Below the pieces are notes generated by a model. It saw only the letters and a program-made list of their open reading frames with translations, ran no database searches and had not been told where the DNA came from. Positions 1-5,204 of a stretch of DNA of 5,204 bases are shown here, one piece after another. A program made the translations under genes and the position numbers. Every line of letters starts with the position of its first letter. Position 1 is the first letter of the stretch. The DNA comes from JBBKWJ01 sp037968895 (lineage in GTDB: Bacteria; Actinomycetota; Acidimicrobiia; Acidimicrobiales; SZUA-35), in assembly GCA_037968895.1 (NCBI GenBank), contig JBBKWJ010000062.1:1-5204 (forward strand). The letters are read 5' to 3'.

Positions 1-600
1 TGCTTCGAGCGCTCGAAGTTCGGTGCTGCCGGTATAGGTGGTGGTGATGACTCTCAGCGGCTTGCCCGCCTCCACATGACGGCGGAGTGGTTCGAGCAGG
101 CCACGGATGCCGGTCCATCGGATGAAGGCGAGCACCAGATCGATGCGGTCGGCTGAGTCGATTTCGGCTGCGATCTCTCGGCCAACGGCTGGTTGGCTGC
201 GATCGTTTGTCATTAACACCGTGTCTCGCAACGGGGTGATCGGGCGAATGATTGGAATAGGCCGGTTAGTCGGGTCGACCTTCTCGATAGCAGTCAGTCG
301 CTGAACTGGCTCTGCGAGCCGGCTCTGATCATCGGCAATGTCTGGCCACGTGTCGTCGATGAGTTCGTGGATATCGCTGACCAGCTGTAATGCAGCATCG
401 GCCCGGTTGTCGTCGCTAACGCTGCTCAGCGCTCGGCGGGTCAGAGTGGCCACGACTTCCGAGATTCGGTCTGGAAGGTCGGCTGGGTCTACCTCGCTGA
501 TGGCTGCGACGAGGCGGGCCGGGTCGAGACCGTCGATGGTCGACTGAAGCCGCCGGTCGATCAAGCGGTCGTAGAGCCCTGGTACTACTTCGTCAGTCAC
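1..600 (-). CDS. PLD-like/DUF3427-family SF2 helicase, N-terminal 200 residues (partial, runs off left edge)
   Basis: The frame is open without a stop from a GTG at position 600 to the left edge, giving 200 residues beginning MTDEVVPGLYDRLIDRRL. The GLYDxLID opening is typical of large proteins that combine an N-terminal PLD (HKD-type) nuclease domain, a DEAD/DEAH SF2 helicase and a C-terminal DUF3427 domain, usually about 1000 residues. Residues about 130-200 match the start of the PLD-like domain: a conserved SADRIDLVLAFIRWTGIR stretch, then a glycine-containing turn, then RVITTTYTGSTELRALEA at the edge. The HKD catalytic motif, the Walker motifs and DUF3427 would all lie outside the window, so enzymatic completeness cannot be judged. 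The GTG start is favoured because a GGAGG ribosome site sits 8 nt upstream. The only nearby ATG (622-620) is out of frame and stops after nine codons. The gene follows the Fic gene in the same direction and may be co-transcribed. The family is known from accessory and defence-rich regions; a role in acting on foreign DNA is an inference. Confidence 0.85.
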   Translation of the reverse strand, partial: MTDEVVPGLYDRLIDRRLQSTIDGLDPARLVAAISEVDPADLPDRISEVVATLTRRALSSVSDDNRADAALQLVSDIHELIDDTWPDIADDQSRLAEPVQRLTAIEKVDPTNRPIPIIRPITPLRDTVLMTNDRSQPAVGREIAAEIDSADRIDLVLAFIRWTGIRGLLEPLRRHVEAGKPLRVITTTYTGSTELRALEA

Positions 601-608
601 GCCGTTTG

Positions 609-613
609 CCTCC
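609..613 (-). promoter_or_regulatory. Ribosome binding site deciding the GTG start of the helicase gene
   Basis: On the minus strand, GGAGG is followed by eight bases and then the GTG at 600-598. This strong Shine-Dalgarno match fixes the start on a non-ATG codon. It lies inside a nine-codon out-of-frame ATG reading frame (622-593) that overlaps the GTG and has no ribosome site of its own, so that small frame is probably incidental. Confidence 0.7.
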
Positions 614-706
614 GTCCGCCATTGTGGCCGGCTCGGCGTGGCTGGCGGGGGATACAACAACCCGGGCGCTAGATGCGTTCAGTTCCGGGTGTGGCCACGG
701 TGGGCG

Positions 707-2185
707 TTAGTGAATGGTGAGTGACACTCCGTCGGCTGCTGCTTGGACCGAGTCGGTGAACGCGTTTGTGGAGTGCAGGTACCCTTCGGTCGCATCGCCG
801 CTGTCCCAGGGCACTGCGAAAGTCCATCGCCAGCAGAGGCTTAACACCGCAATCAACGCGTCGATGTTGCCGTTGGTGGTGAAGCGACGGAGGCTCATGA
901 TGTATTCGTCGCGGATGACCGTTGGGATGACGATTCGACAGAGCCCCTGCGCGGAGAGTTCGGCGTTCATCATCAGGCGGGCGGCCCGACCGTTGCCGTC
1001 TAAGAACGGATGGATTTCCGAGGAGATGAGCATCATGTAGACCGCTCTTGGGAAGCCAGCGGGCACAGTGGCGGCTTGTTGTATGGCGCGGGTGATGGTG
1101 CCGTGCGCATACCGCCAGTCGACGAACGCTATTTGTCCGACATAGTTGTTGGTGGTCTTGAACTCGCCCGGCGTTAGCTCGGGCCGGCCAGCCATGATTG
1201 TGCGGTGCCGATTCTTCATCGTGGCGATGACAACGTCGGGCTCGGGGCTGGTGAGTGACCGACCTGCGCGGTCAACGACGCAGTAGTAAGTGCCGAGGAT
1301 GTCGTGTCCGTCAGCGGGCCGGTCGTCTGGAGTTTGGTTGGTGGCGACGATGTGGCGTGCTTGTTCGAGGCTGAACTTGGTGCCTTCGATGTAGTTCGAG
1401 AAGTACGCCTCGTAGAACGGAAGCTCTCCGTCTTGTTGGTGTTCGGGCAGAGACGGCTGGTCCTGCAGCCGGTTCAGCTGTGTCGCAGCGTCAGCGAACA
1501 AGGCGAGGCGCGCATCGTCGTACAAGTCGTTGCGTGCCGAGGCCTGGGTGAGTGCCCCGCTCGGTTTGCGTGCACCTGGCTGATTGCTGACGGTGGCGAA
1601 CAGGCCGTCGATGCGGTCATGGAGGAAACCGAGACTGACGTCGTTGGCGTAGTCGTGCGATTCTTGACGGAGTCGGTCGAAACGTTCTGGCAGATAGGAC
1701 AGGCGCTTCATGGTGAGCCAGTCTTCCAGCTCGGAGTTCGTGAGATAGCGTGCGCTTCTTGAGGACCCCGCCAAGTTGTCGACCAGGGTGCGGGGCGCCG
1801 CGGCGAGGGTAATGCCTTCCATAAAGGGCAGATCGCTCTGATGGGGGGCGTGTGGGCGGACGACAATTGTGACGCCAGGCAACTTCAGATCCGACGTGCG
1901 TGCGTTGGTTGAGATCGCAAACACGCCGTTGTCGATCCCGCCGTTCGCGGCCGCTGTCCGGTCGACGATCAGAGATGGGCCGACTCGCTGGTCGATGATG
2001 GCCATCAGATTCTTCGCAACGATTGCCGCCACGGGCGATGTCATATCTGCTGTCCACACCCCTGTAGCGATCCGGCGGATTCGGCCATCTTGCACGGCTT
2101 TCGCTCGCGTTGGGATGGTTGATGTGTCAGCAAAAAAAACAGTCAGGGCTTGGGTAGGCCACGGAATGGAAGGCGAACGAGTCAT
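707..2185 (-). CDS. Fic family AMPylase-like protein with N-terminal AbiEi-like region
   Basis: A complete 492-residue protein. The catalytic Fic motif HPFLDGNGRAAR lies at residues 392-403 and matches HPFx[D/N]GNGRxxR in full: the catalytic His, the Mg-binding Asp, the phosphate-binding loop and the Arg are all present. Upstream, SNYIEG at 263-268 matches the inhibitory motif [S/T]xxxE[G/N], placed N-terminal as in class II Fic proteins, so the enzyme is predicted to be auto-inhibited. The substrate-clamping flap is about residues 338-351. Fic enzymes usually transfer AMP from ATP to a hydroxyl side chain of a target protein; the target here is unknown. Residues about 15-140 look like AbiEi-type antitoxin/regulator proteins: a DGRIRRIATGVW element after a short helical region, then VDRTAAANGG, a LPGVTI strand and RTLVDNLAG. 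This second assignment is weaker. An in-frame TTG at 2227 would add 14 residues, but the ATG at 2185 is preferred because a purine-rich AAAAGAAAG lies just upstream and the TTG has no ribosome site. The helicase gene follows about 106 bp downstream. Confidence 0.93.
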   Translation of the reverse strand: MTRSPSIPWPTQALTVFFADTSTIPTRAKAVQDGRIRRIATGVWTADMTSPVAAIVAKNLMAIIDQRVGPSLIVDRTAAANGGIDNGVFAISTNARTSDLKLPGVTIVVRPHAPHQSDLPFMEGITLAAAPRTLVDNLAGSSRSARYLTNSELEDWLTMKRLSYLPERFDRLRQESHDYANDVSLGFLHDRIDGLFATVSNQPGARKPSGALTQASARNDLYDDARLALFADAATQLNRLQDQPSLPEHQQDGELPFYEAYFSNYIEGTKFSLEQARHIVATNQTPDDRPADGHDILGTYYCVVDRAGRSLTSPEPDVVIATMKNRHRTIMAGRPELTPGEFKTTNNYVGQIAFVDWRYAHGTITRAIQQAATVPAGFPRAVYMMLISSEIHPFLDGNGRAARLMMNAELSAQGLCRIVIPTVIRDEYIMSLRRFTTNGNIDALIAVLSLCWRWTFAVPWDSGDATEGYLHSTNAFTDSVQAAADGVSLTIH

Positions 2186-2299
2186 GGGCTTTCTTTTATC
2201 GGCGGTATCAGCACATAACTTTATCAAAAATAGCGGTTGGTACCTTGATGAGGTTCTCTTTTCCGGAGTTTCGATCGATAGCTTTCGTTTTTCCTGCCC
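2186..2299 (-). promoter_or_regulatory. AT-richer upstream region of the Fic gene, probable promoter zone
   Basis: This stretch is clearly richer in A and T than the coding DNA on either side, including TATTTTTGATAAAGTTATG on the minus strand about 30-50 bases before the Fic ATG. That is where a promoter for the Fic gene, and perhaps for the downstream helicase, would be expected. GATAAA or TATTTT could serve as a -10 element, but no convincing -35 partner at normal spacing was found, so no exact promoter is claimed. Confidence 0.3.
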
Positions 2300-2491
2300 A
2301 TGCGGTGGATTGGCGGTGGCATAGGATTCGCGCTGACGTACGGCAGCTTGTCCGACAGTGAATTCGTGGCCCTGCTGTACGTCAACGTGCTTTGCCGGGA
2401 GCCCGATGTTGGGGGCTTCGATTATGGCCTGGGCTGCTTCAGTCGGGAACGATCACTCGTTTCGAAGCAGTGCGCCGCAGCCCAGCTTTAG
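2300..2491 (+). pseudogene. DUF4214 domain fragment, frameshifted and truncated
   Basis: The open frame codes TYGSLSDSEFVALLYVNVL followed by CREPDVGGFDY, the hallmark start of a DUF4214 repeat (FVxLLYxNVLGREPDxGGxxYWLG). DUF4214 occurs as repeats in secreted or surface proteins of bacteria. After FDY the frame loses the family pattern, but the next frame continues with GLLQSGTITRFEAV, which fits the rest of the domain. Adding one T between 2425 and 2426 (TATGG to TATTGG) joins the two as GGFDYWPGLLQSGTITR and restores the conserved Trp. This points to a one-base deletion. An in-frame stop (TAG, 2279-2281) lies just upstream, no signal peptide is visible and only one partial repeat remains. 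It is best read as an internal or C-terminal remnant of a larger lost gene. The unshifted frame ends at TAG 2489-2491; the restored frame would run on to TGA at 2521-2523. Confidence 0.7.
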
Positions 2492-2715
2492 GCCAGTCCC
2501 GCCAGGCGGTACGCGACCAGTGAGCCAGCAACAGCGACGTTGAGGCTCTTGCCGCTGCCGAGCATGGGGATCGACACGTACTCGTCGACGAGCGGCCACG
2601 CGTCATCGGGAACGCCTCTGCCCTCGTTCCCCAGCAGGATGACCGTTGTCGGCTGCTGTGACGAGTCGTTCGGGCCACGCGTGGCTGGCTGCGCCGGCTC
2701 ACGAGGCCCGAGGGA
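2488..2715 (-). pseudogene. 3' remnant of a SpoU/TrmH-family RNA 2'-O-methyltransferase
   Basis: The minus frame ending at TAA (2490-2488) codes VILLGNEGRGVPDDAW, then VSIPMLGSGKSLNVAVAG and a short tail SLVAYRLAGLA. These are the conserved motifs 2 and 3 of the SpoU (SPOUT) family, which form the trefoil knot that binds S-adenosylmethionine; the last helix and the natural C-terminus are also present. Members methylate ribose 2'-OH groups in tRNA or rRNA. Full proteins are about 150-270 residues, but here only about 55-65 residues are recognisable. Upstream the frame is closed by TGA at 2718-2716, and no ATG, GTG or TTG precedes the motifs. Motif 1 with its catalytic Arg is missing. A neighbouring frame upstream (2758-2702, MNHVSVPLDAAEGLIPRAS) might be more of the gene after a frameshift, but no motif supports it. 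The remnant cannot be functional as it stands. Confidence 0.72.
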
Positions 2716-2834
2716 TCAACCCTTCCGCTGCGTCGAGGGGAACTGAAACGTGGTTCATGTTGGTGACGCACGTTCGCGGCGGCGCCTGTCCATCGATGGC
2801 GCCCGCAATAGCAGGGCAGCACGAGAGTAGCAAC
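2716..2834. other. Non-coding stretch between methyltransferase remnant and palindrome
   Basis: No convincing gene was found here. The only structures seen are two short palindromes, GGCGCC (twice, 2781-2786 and 2798-2803) flanking CCATCGATGG (2790-2799). Long frames cross it on the minus strand, but they are antisense shadows with no family resemblance. It may hold further decayed sequence of the methyltransferase gene and the promoter of the gene at 2890. Confidence 0.4.
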
Positions 2835-2861
2835 CAGTACACGTACCTGGTACGTGTACTG
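2835..2861. promoter_or_regulatory. Perfect 27-bp palindrome, probable operator
   Basis: CAGTACACGTACC (2835-2847), one T, then GGTACGTGTACTG (2849-2861): two perfect 13-bp arms around one central base. It ends 28 bp before the preferred start codon at 2890, the usual place for a repressor operator. Its size and symmetry fit a dimeric regulator such as TetR, MarR or GntR types, but no regulator gene is in the window. A weak -10-like TACTGT (2857-2862) overlaps its right arm. It lacks a T-tract, so a rho-independent terminator is unlikely. The symmetry is seen directly; the operator role is inferred. Confidence 0.6.
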
Positions 2862-2873
2862 TCTCACCATGGC

Positions 2874-2885
2874 AGAGGAAGAGAG
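2874..2885 (+). promoter_or_regulatory. Ribosome binding site selecting the ATG at 2890
   Basis: The purine run AGAGGAAGAGAG lies 4-15 bases before the ATG at 2890. The earlier in-frame ATG at 2869 and GTG at 2854 have no ribosome site, and the GTG lies inside the palindrome. This supports the shorter protein. Confidence 0.55.
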
Positions 2886-2889
2886 TGTG

Positions 2890-3534
2890 ATGACTGACTC
2901 GGCACGCGTTCGGGCGCTTGTGGTTGAAGCCGTCGAGGCGGCAGCAGATCTGATGGCTCGACCGTCTGTCGCTGCGCAATGGGATGAGCCATCGGCGCTT
3001 GATGGTATGACGGTCGGGGCACTCTCGGCCCATCTCGTTCGAGCCGCTGGAGCCACCATCGCCTACCTCGATCGCACGCCAGCAGACACGCCAGACGACG
3101 GCGACCTGCTTACGCCCATCACCTACTTCCATGCCGCGCTCGACTCTCCGATTCACGAACAAATCAAGACAGTCTCGGCCAAGGAGTCGACGATTGGTTA
3201 CGAGGCCACGTTGGCGAAGTGTCGGACGCTGGCGATTGAAATGAAGTCGAGGCTGGCGGTCGAACCAGAGAGCCGTTTGGTCGGCGCCCTCGGCGGTCGG
3301 CTTCTCACCCTCGACGACTTTTGCCGCACCCGTCTGATCGAAGTGCTGCTTCATATGGACGACCTCGCCGTCAGTGTCGACGAAGTCCGCCCAGAAACGG
3401 ACCCGGCCGGCCCCGCCATCGTCGTCGACATTTGTGTTGGCATCGCCCGTCGAGTCCATGGCGACTGGAGCACGCTCTACGCACTCGCACGGGCTGAGCG
3501 CGCTAGTGGCACGCCTGTCTTCCCTGTGTTCTGA
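2890..3534 (+). CDS. Maleylpyruvate isomerase N-terminal domain (DinB-like, mycothiol-dependent fold) protein
   Basis: A 214-residue protein of the MDMPI_N/DinB-like four-helix-bundle superfamily. The three expected metal ligands are visible: His48 in ALSAHLV and the pair Glu151/His155 in IEVLLHMDDLAVS. This matches the His/Glu/His set (with ExxxH spacing) of the Corynebacterium mycothiol-dependent maleylpyruvate isomerase. The N-terminus VRALVVEAVEAAADLM and the WDEPSALDGMTVGAL segment also follow the family pattern. Members are metal-dependent, probably cytosolic enzymes that use mycothiol as a thiol cofactor; many actinobacterial paralogues have no known substrate, so a real isomerase role is not claimed. 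The protein ends soon after the N-terminal domain and lacks the extra C-terminal domain of the true isomerase. In-frame starts at 2869 or 2854 would add 7 or 12 residues. It appears to be transcribed alone, with a 27-bp palindrome directly upstream suggesting repressor control. Confidence 0.88.
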   Translation: MTDSARVRALVVEAVEAAADLMARPSVAAQWDEPSALDGMTVGALSAHLVRAAGATIAYLDRTPADTPDDGDLLTPITYFHAALDSPIHEQIKTVSAKESTIGYEATLAKCRTLAIEMKSRLAVEPESRLVGALGGRLLTLDDFCRTRLIEVLLHMDDLAVSVDEVRPETDPAGPAIVVDICVGIARRVHGDWSTLYALARAERASGTPVFPVF

Positions 3535-3622
3535 TCGCTATTTGCTGTCGTCGAATAAGCCGACATCGGCGTGGACTGCTGGCAGTGCCCATTGAGCGGT
3601 CAACCGGACCGATTCCTGACCT

Positions 3623-3647
3623 GCTGAGTGGTGCACCCGGACTCAGC
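3623..3647 (+). terminator. Possible stem-loop terminator after the isomerase-fold gene
   Basis: GCTGAGT (3623-3629) pairs perfectly with ACTCAGC (3641-3647) across an 11-base loop that itself contains the palindrome GGTGCACC. It lies about 90 bp after the stop codon. Only a short TTTT run occurs 12 bases later, so it is a weak match to a rho-independent terminator. The rest of the 3535-3721 gap shows no gene. Confidence 0.3.
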
Positions 3648-3721
3648 TGTGTGACAAGTTTTGGCAGGCGGGATGCGTCCGAGGACGGTGTTACGGTCAA
3701 GACCAAACAAGTAGGTAACGA

Positions 3722-4423
3722 ATGACCAGAAGCTTCCAGACCATAGGACTCAGTTACGGCCCGAAGTCGCTCAGGCTCGCGGGCCGCACCGTCGCAGTCC
3801 TAGCTGCAATTCTTTTGGGCTCGGCGTGCAGCAGCGAGAGCTCGCCCAGCGAGCCATCGGCGGTTTCCGAAGCCGCAATAGTCTCTTCGTCCACACCAAC
3901 AGCTGACACCACAGCCATCACCCAACCGACGACGGAGCCAGCCACGCCGACGACGGAACCAGCAACAACGACGACGGAGCCAGCCACAACGACGAGCGAA
4001 ACCCGCGATGTGAACGTCGAAAGCGATGCTGAAGAAGGTCTGGTCTACGACGTGGGCCAGATCGTCGCGAAATCCAGCATCGACGGGCAACGCATCATAG
4101 AGTTTGATCGATTTCAGCTCGACGGCAAGTCAGGAACCGACTTCGCTGAGGAGCCAGTAATCGCGGGCTACACCGACTCAGGCTGGATCAACGAGAACTC
4201 TCGGCTGCGCGTTTTCCCCCTGGCCGATGACGTTGACCTTCTCGGCATCAACCCGGACTGGGAGGACGGCCAAGATGGATGCGGAGACGGATCGCGCCTC
4301 GGTGAACCAGTTGTGTATGACTCTGTCAAGCTGGACTTCTTTATCGGGACGAATCGCTTCGTTGCCCTGACGTTTGATGCGTCGGGCCTGGTAACTCGAG
4401 TCCGAGACATCAGCGGATGTTGA
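3722..4423 (+). CDS. Putative secreted lipoprotein with Thr/Pro-rich spacer and unknown C-terminal domain
   Basis: A 233-residue protein. The N-terminus has basic residues (KSLRLAGR, 15-22), a hydrophobic stretch (TVAVLAAILLG) and a lipobox-like LLGSAC with Cys36 as the predicted lipidated residue, so it should be exported and anchored to the membrane. Residues 37 to about 98 are a low-complexity Ser/Thr/Pro/Glu spacer holding three PTTEPAT-type heptads (69-89), likely a flexible and perhaps glycosylated stalk. From about residue 105 the composition changes to a folded domain (VYDVGQIVAKSS, IIEFDRFQLDG, FVALTFDASGLVTRVRDISGC). Cys187 and the last residue Cys233 could form a disulphide outside the cell. 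I do not recognise a named family for this domain, and no catalytic motif is apparent. The ATG start has a modest AGG six bases upstream. It is convergent with the next gene, leaving 52 bp between stops. Its function is unknown; it could be a surface or ligand-binding protein. Confidence 0.82.
   Translation: MTRSFQTIGLSYGPKSLRLAGRTVAVLAAILLGSACSSESSPSEPSAVSEAAIVSSSTPTADTTAITQPTTEPATPTTEPATTTTEPATTTSETRDVNVESDAEEGLVYDVGQIVAKSSIDGQRIIEFDRFQLDGKSGTDFAEEPVIAGYTDSGWINENSRLRVFPLADDVDLLGINPDWEDGQDGCGDGSRLGEPVVYDSVKLDFFIGTNRFVALTFDASGLVTRVRDISGC
3926..3988 (+). repeat. Three 21-bp tandem repeats inside the lipoprotein gene
   Basis: Units at 3926-3946, 3947-3967 and 3968-3988 follow the pattern [CA]CGACGACGGA[GA]CCAGC[CA]AC[GA], and a partial fourth unit starts at 3989. 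They are in frame and code PTTEPAT, PTTEPAT and TTTEPAT. Differences between units are nearly all silent third-codon changes. Because 21 is a multiple of three, gain or loss of a unit would change only the stalk length. Confidence 0.85.
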
Positions 4424-4475
4424 TCGTCGTCGTGATGGAAACCCTGCATCGGACTCGCCGTATGCAAGCTTGGGT

Positions 4476-5204
4476 CTAGATGCCGTAGACCCGCTCGGCG
4501 GTGCCGGCGAACATGGCGGCTCGCTCGTCTGCCGAGAAGCTGACCGTGAGCTTCTTGCAGGCGTTCCAGAACACACCGTATGACAGCGAGAATCGGTCGA
4601 CCGGGAAGTTCGACTCGAACATGCACCGCTGCGGGCCGAAGACCTCAATGCCATGCAGGTAATACCGGGACTGCGCTGCGAGGAACTCGTCTGACGTCGG
4701 CGGCTTCGCTGCGGTGTGCCAGCCAAAGCCGTTGTCTGGCATGGCCAAACCGCCAAGCTTCAATACGACGTTCTCGCATTCTGCGATCGCGCAGAGGTCG
4801 AGTTTCCACTGCTCGAAGATTGCTTCGCGCTCTGACTCGTACGGGCCAACGCCGAGTGGTGTGCCGAAGTGGTCGAGCACCATCGTGGTCTCTGGCGCCG
4901 AACGGGCGAGCTCGAGAAACTCGGGGTTCTGATAGTGGTAGTGCCAAGAGTCGTACGTGAACCCTCGCTCGCCAAGCCGGCGAACACCAGCTTGAAATGC
5001 CGGATCGCTCGCCAGACCCCTTGGTGCCATCGCTGGGATTGTCAAAACCTCGGGGTGCTCGGCGCTCGCTAGCGCGTCTCTGATGCCGACGAAGAGTCCT
5101 CCCGATGCTTCGACGTGGGCGTCGAGAACCTCATCAAGATTGGCTGACCGCAAGTCGGCCTTGGCCACAATGCCCTTGATCATCGAAGCAGCCTCTGTCT
5201 TCGC
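4476..5204 (-). CDS. Amidohydrolase (TIM-barrel metal-dependent hydrolase, COG3618/Amidohydro_2), C-terminal part, runs off right edge
   Basis: The frame is open from the right edge to TAG at 4478-4476, giving 242 visible residues. An internal ATG at 5183 is not the true start: the frame continues to the edge and the family pattern is already under way there (GIVAKADLRSANLDEVLDAH). Conserved segments, numbered from that Met, are FVGIRDALA (31-39), GFTYDSWHYH (74-83), VLDHFGTPLGVGPY (102-115), VVLKLGGLAM (139-148) and the C-terminal CMFESNFPVDR (187-197). These fit the COG3618 group, related to lactonases and 2-pyrone-4,6-dicarboxylate hydrolase. Family proteins are about 300-350 residues, so roughly 80-110 residues, including the HxH metal motif, lie outside. 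The usual metal-ligand Asp of the GSDWP motif is Asn192 here. Members act in the cytosol on lactone, ester or amide bonds; the substrate cannot be deduced. It is convergent with the lipoprotein gene. Confidence 0.9.
   Translation of the reverse strand, partial: AKTEAASMIKGIVAKADLRSANLDEVLDAHVEASGGLFVGIRDALASAEHPEVLTIPAMAPRGLASDPAFQAGVRRLGERGFTYDSWHYHYQNPEFLELARSAPETTMVLDHFGTPLGVGPYESEREAIFEQWKLDLCAIAECENVVLKLGGLAMPDNGFGWHTAAKPPTSDEFLAAQSRYYLHGIEVFGPQRCMFESNFPVDRFSLSYGVFWNACKKLTVSFSADERAAMFAGTAERVYGI

Noticed and set aside
107..547. Two plus-strand open frames of 65 and 69 residues
   Set aside because: Both are antisense to the continuous helicase/PLD frame, which carries clear family sequence.
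1304..1762. 152-residue plus-strand open frame
   Set aside because: Lies fully antisense within the Fic gene and shows no recognisable domain.
2195..2225. Two TTTATC copies 25 bp apart before and after the Fic start
   Set aside because: Six-base matches in an AT-richer region are expected by chance and no further copies support an operator.
2185..2227. TTG start extending the Fic protein by 14 residues
   Set aside because: No ribosome site precedes it, and the added residues show no family similarity; the ATG at 2185 is better.
2439..3059. 206-residue minus-strand open frame spanning the remnants and the next gene
   Set aside because: Its Ser/Arg-rich translation has no motif. The real SpoU remnant is in a different minus-strand frame, and the isomerase-fold gene covers the other end.
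2755..3459. Long 234-residue open frame on the minus strand
   Set aside because: It is antisense to the well-supported isomerase-fold gene, has a low-complexity Arg/Gly-rich composition and shows no family motif; typical of GC-rich shadow frames.
4441..4475. Imperfect inverted repeat ACCCTGCAT / ATGCA-AGCTT-GGGT between the convergent stops
   Set aside because: Position suits a bidirectional terminator, but pairing needs a five-base bulge and there is no T-tract on either strand; too weak to call.
4178..4756. 192-residue minus-strand open frame crossing two genes
   Set aside because: It overlaps the 3' ends of both the lipoprotein and amidohydrolase genes and has a Ser/Arg-rich shadow composition.
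1..5204. CRISPR arrays, tRNA or rRNA genes, insertion sequences, integron sites
   Set aside because: No spaced direct repeats of CRISPR type, no tRNA-like cloverleaf, no transposase motifs and no integrase or attC-like structure were seen on reading.

Overview
The window is GC-rich DNA, most likely from a high-GC actinobacterium. The main clue is a complete gene of the mycothiol-dependent maleylpyruvate isomerase/DinB-like fold, a family concentrated in Actinomycetota. A threonine/proline-rich lipoprotein spacer and a DUF4214 remnant fit the same group, perhaps Acidimicrobiia, but that finer placement is only an inference.

Layout, left to right. (1) Positions 1-600, minus strand: the first 200 codons of a large protein that runs off the left edge. 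It has the PLD-like N-terminus of the DUF3427-type SF2 helicase/HKD nuclease family. (2) Positions 707-2185, minus strand: a complete 492-residue Fic protein with an N-terminal region resembling AbiEi-type antitoxins. It lies about 106 bp upstream of the helicase gene in the same direction. (3) Positions about 2186-2834: no intact gene. It holds two broken gene ends facing each other: a plus-strand DUF4214 fragment with a visible one-base frameshift, and the 3' end of a minus-strand SpoU/TrmH-type RNA methyltransferase. Their stop codons overlap. (4) Positions 2835-2861: a perfect 27-bp palindrome just upstream of (5) the maleylpyruvate isomerase-fold gene (2890-3534, plus). (6) Positions 3722-4423, plus: a lipoprotein with 21-bp tandem repeats coding a PTTEPAT-type spacer. 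(7) Positions 4476-5204, minus: the C-terminal part of a COG3618-type amidohydrolase that runs off the right edge.

The Fic and helicase genes look like an accessory, possibly defence-related, pair next to a decayed stretch. The three genes on the right look like ordinary actinobacterial genes with separate transcription. Nothing in the sequence links them functionally to the left-hand pair. The defence role is an inference from gene families and context, not something the sequence proves.
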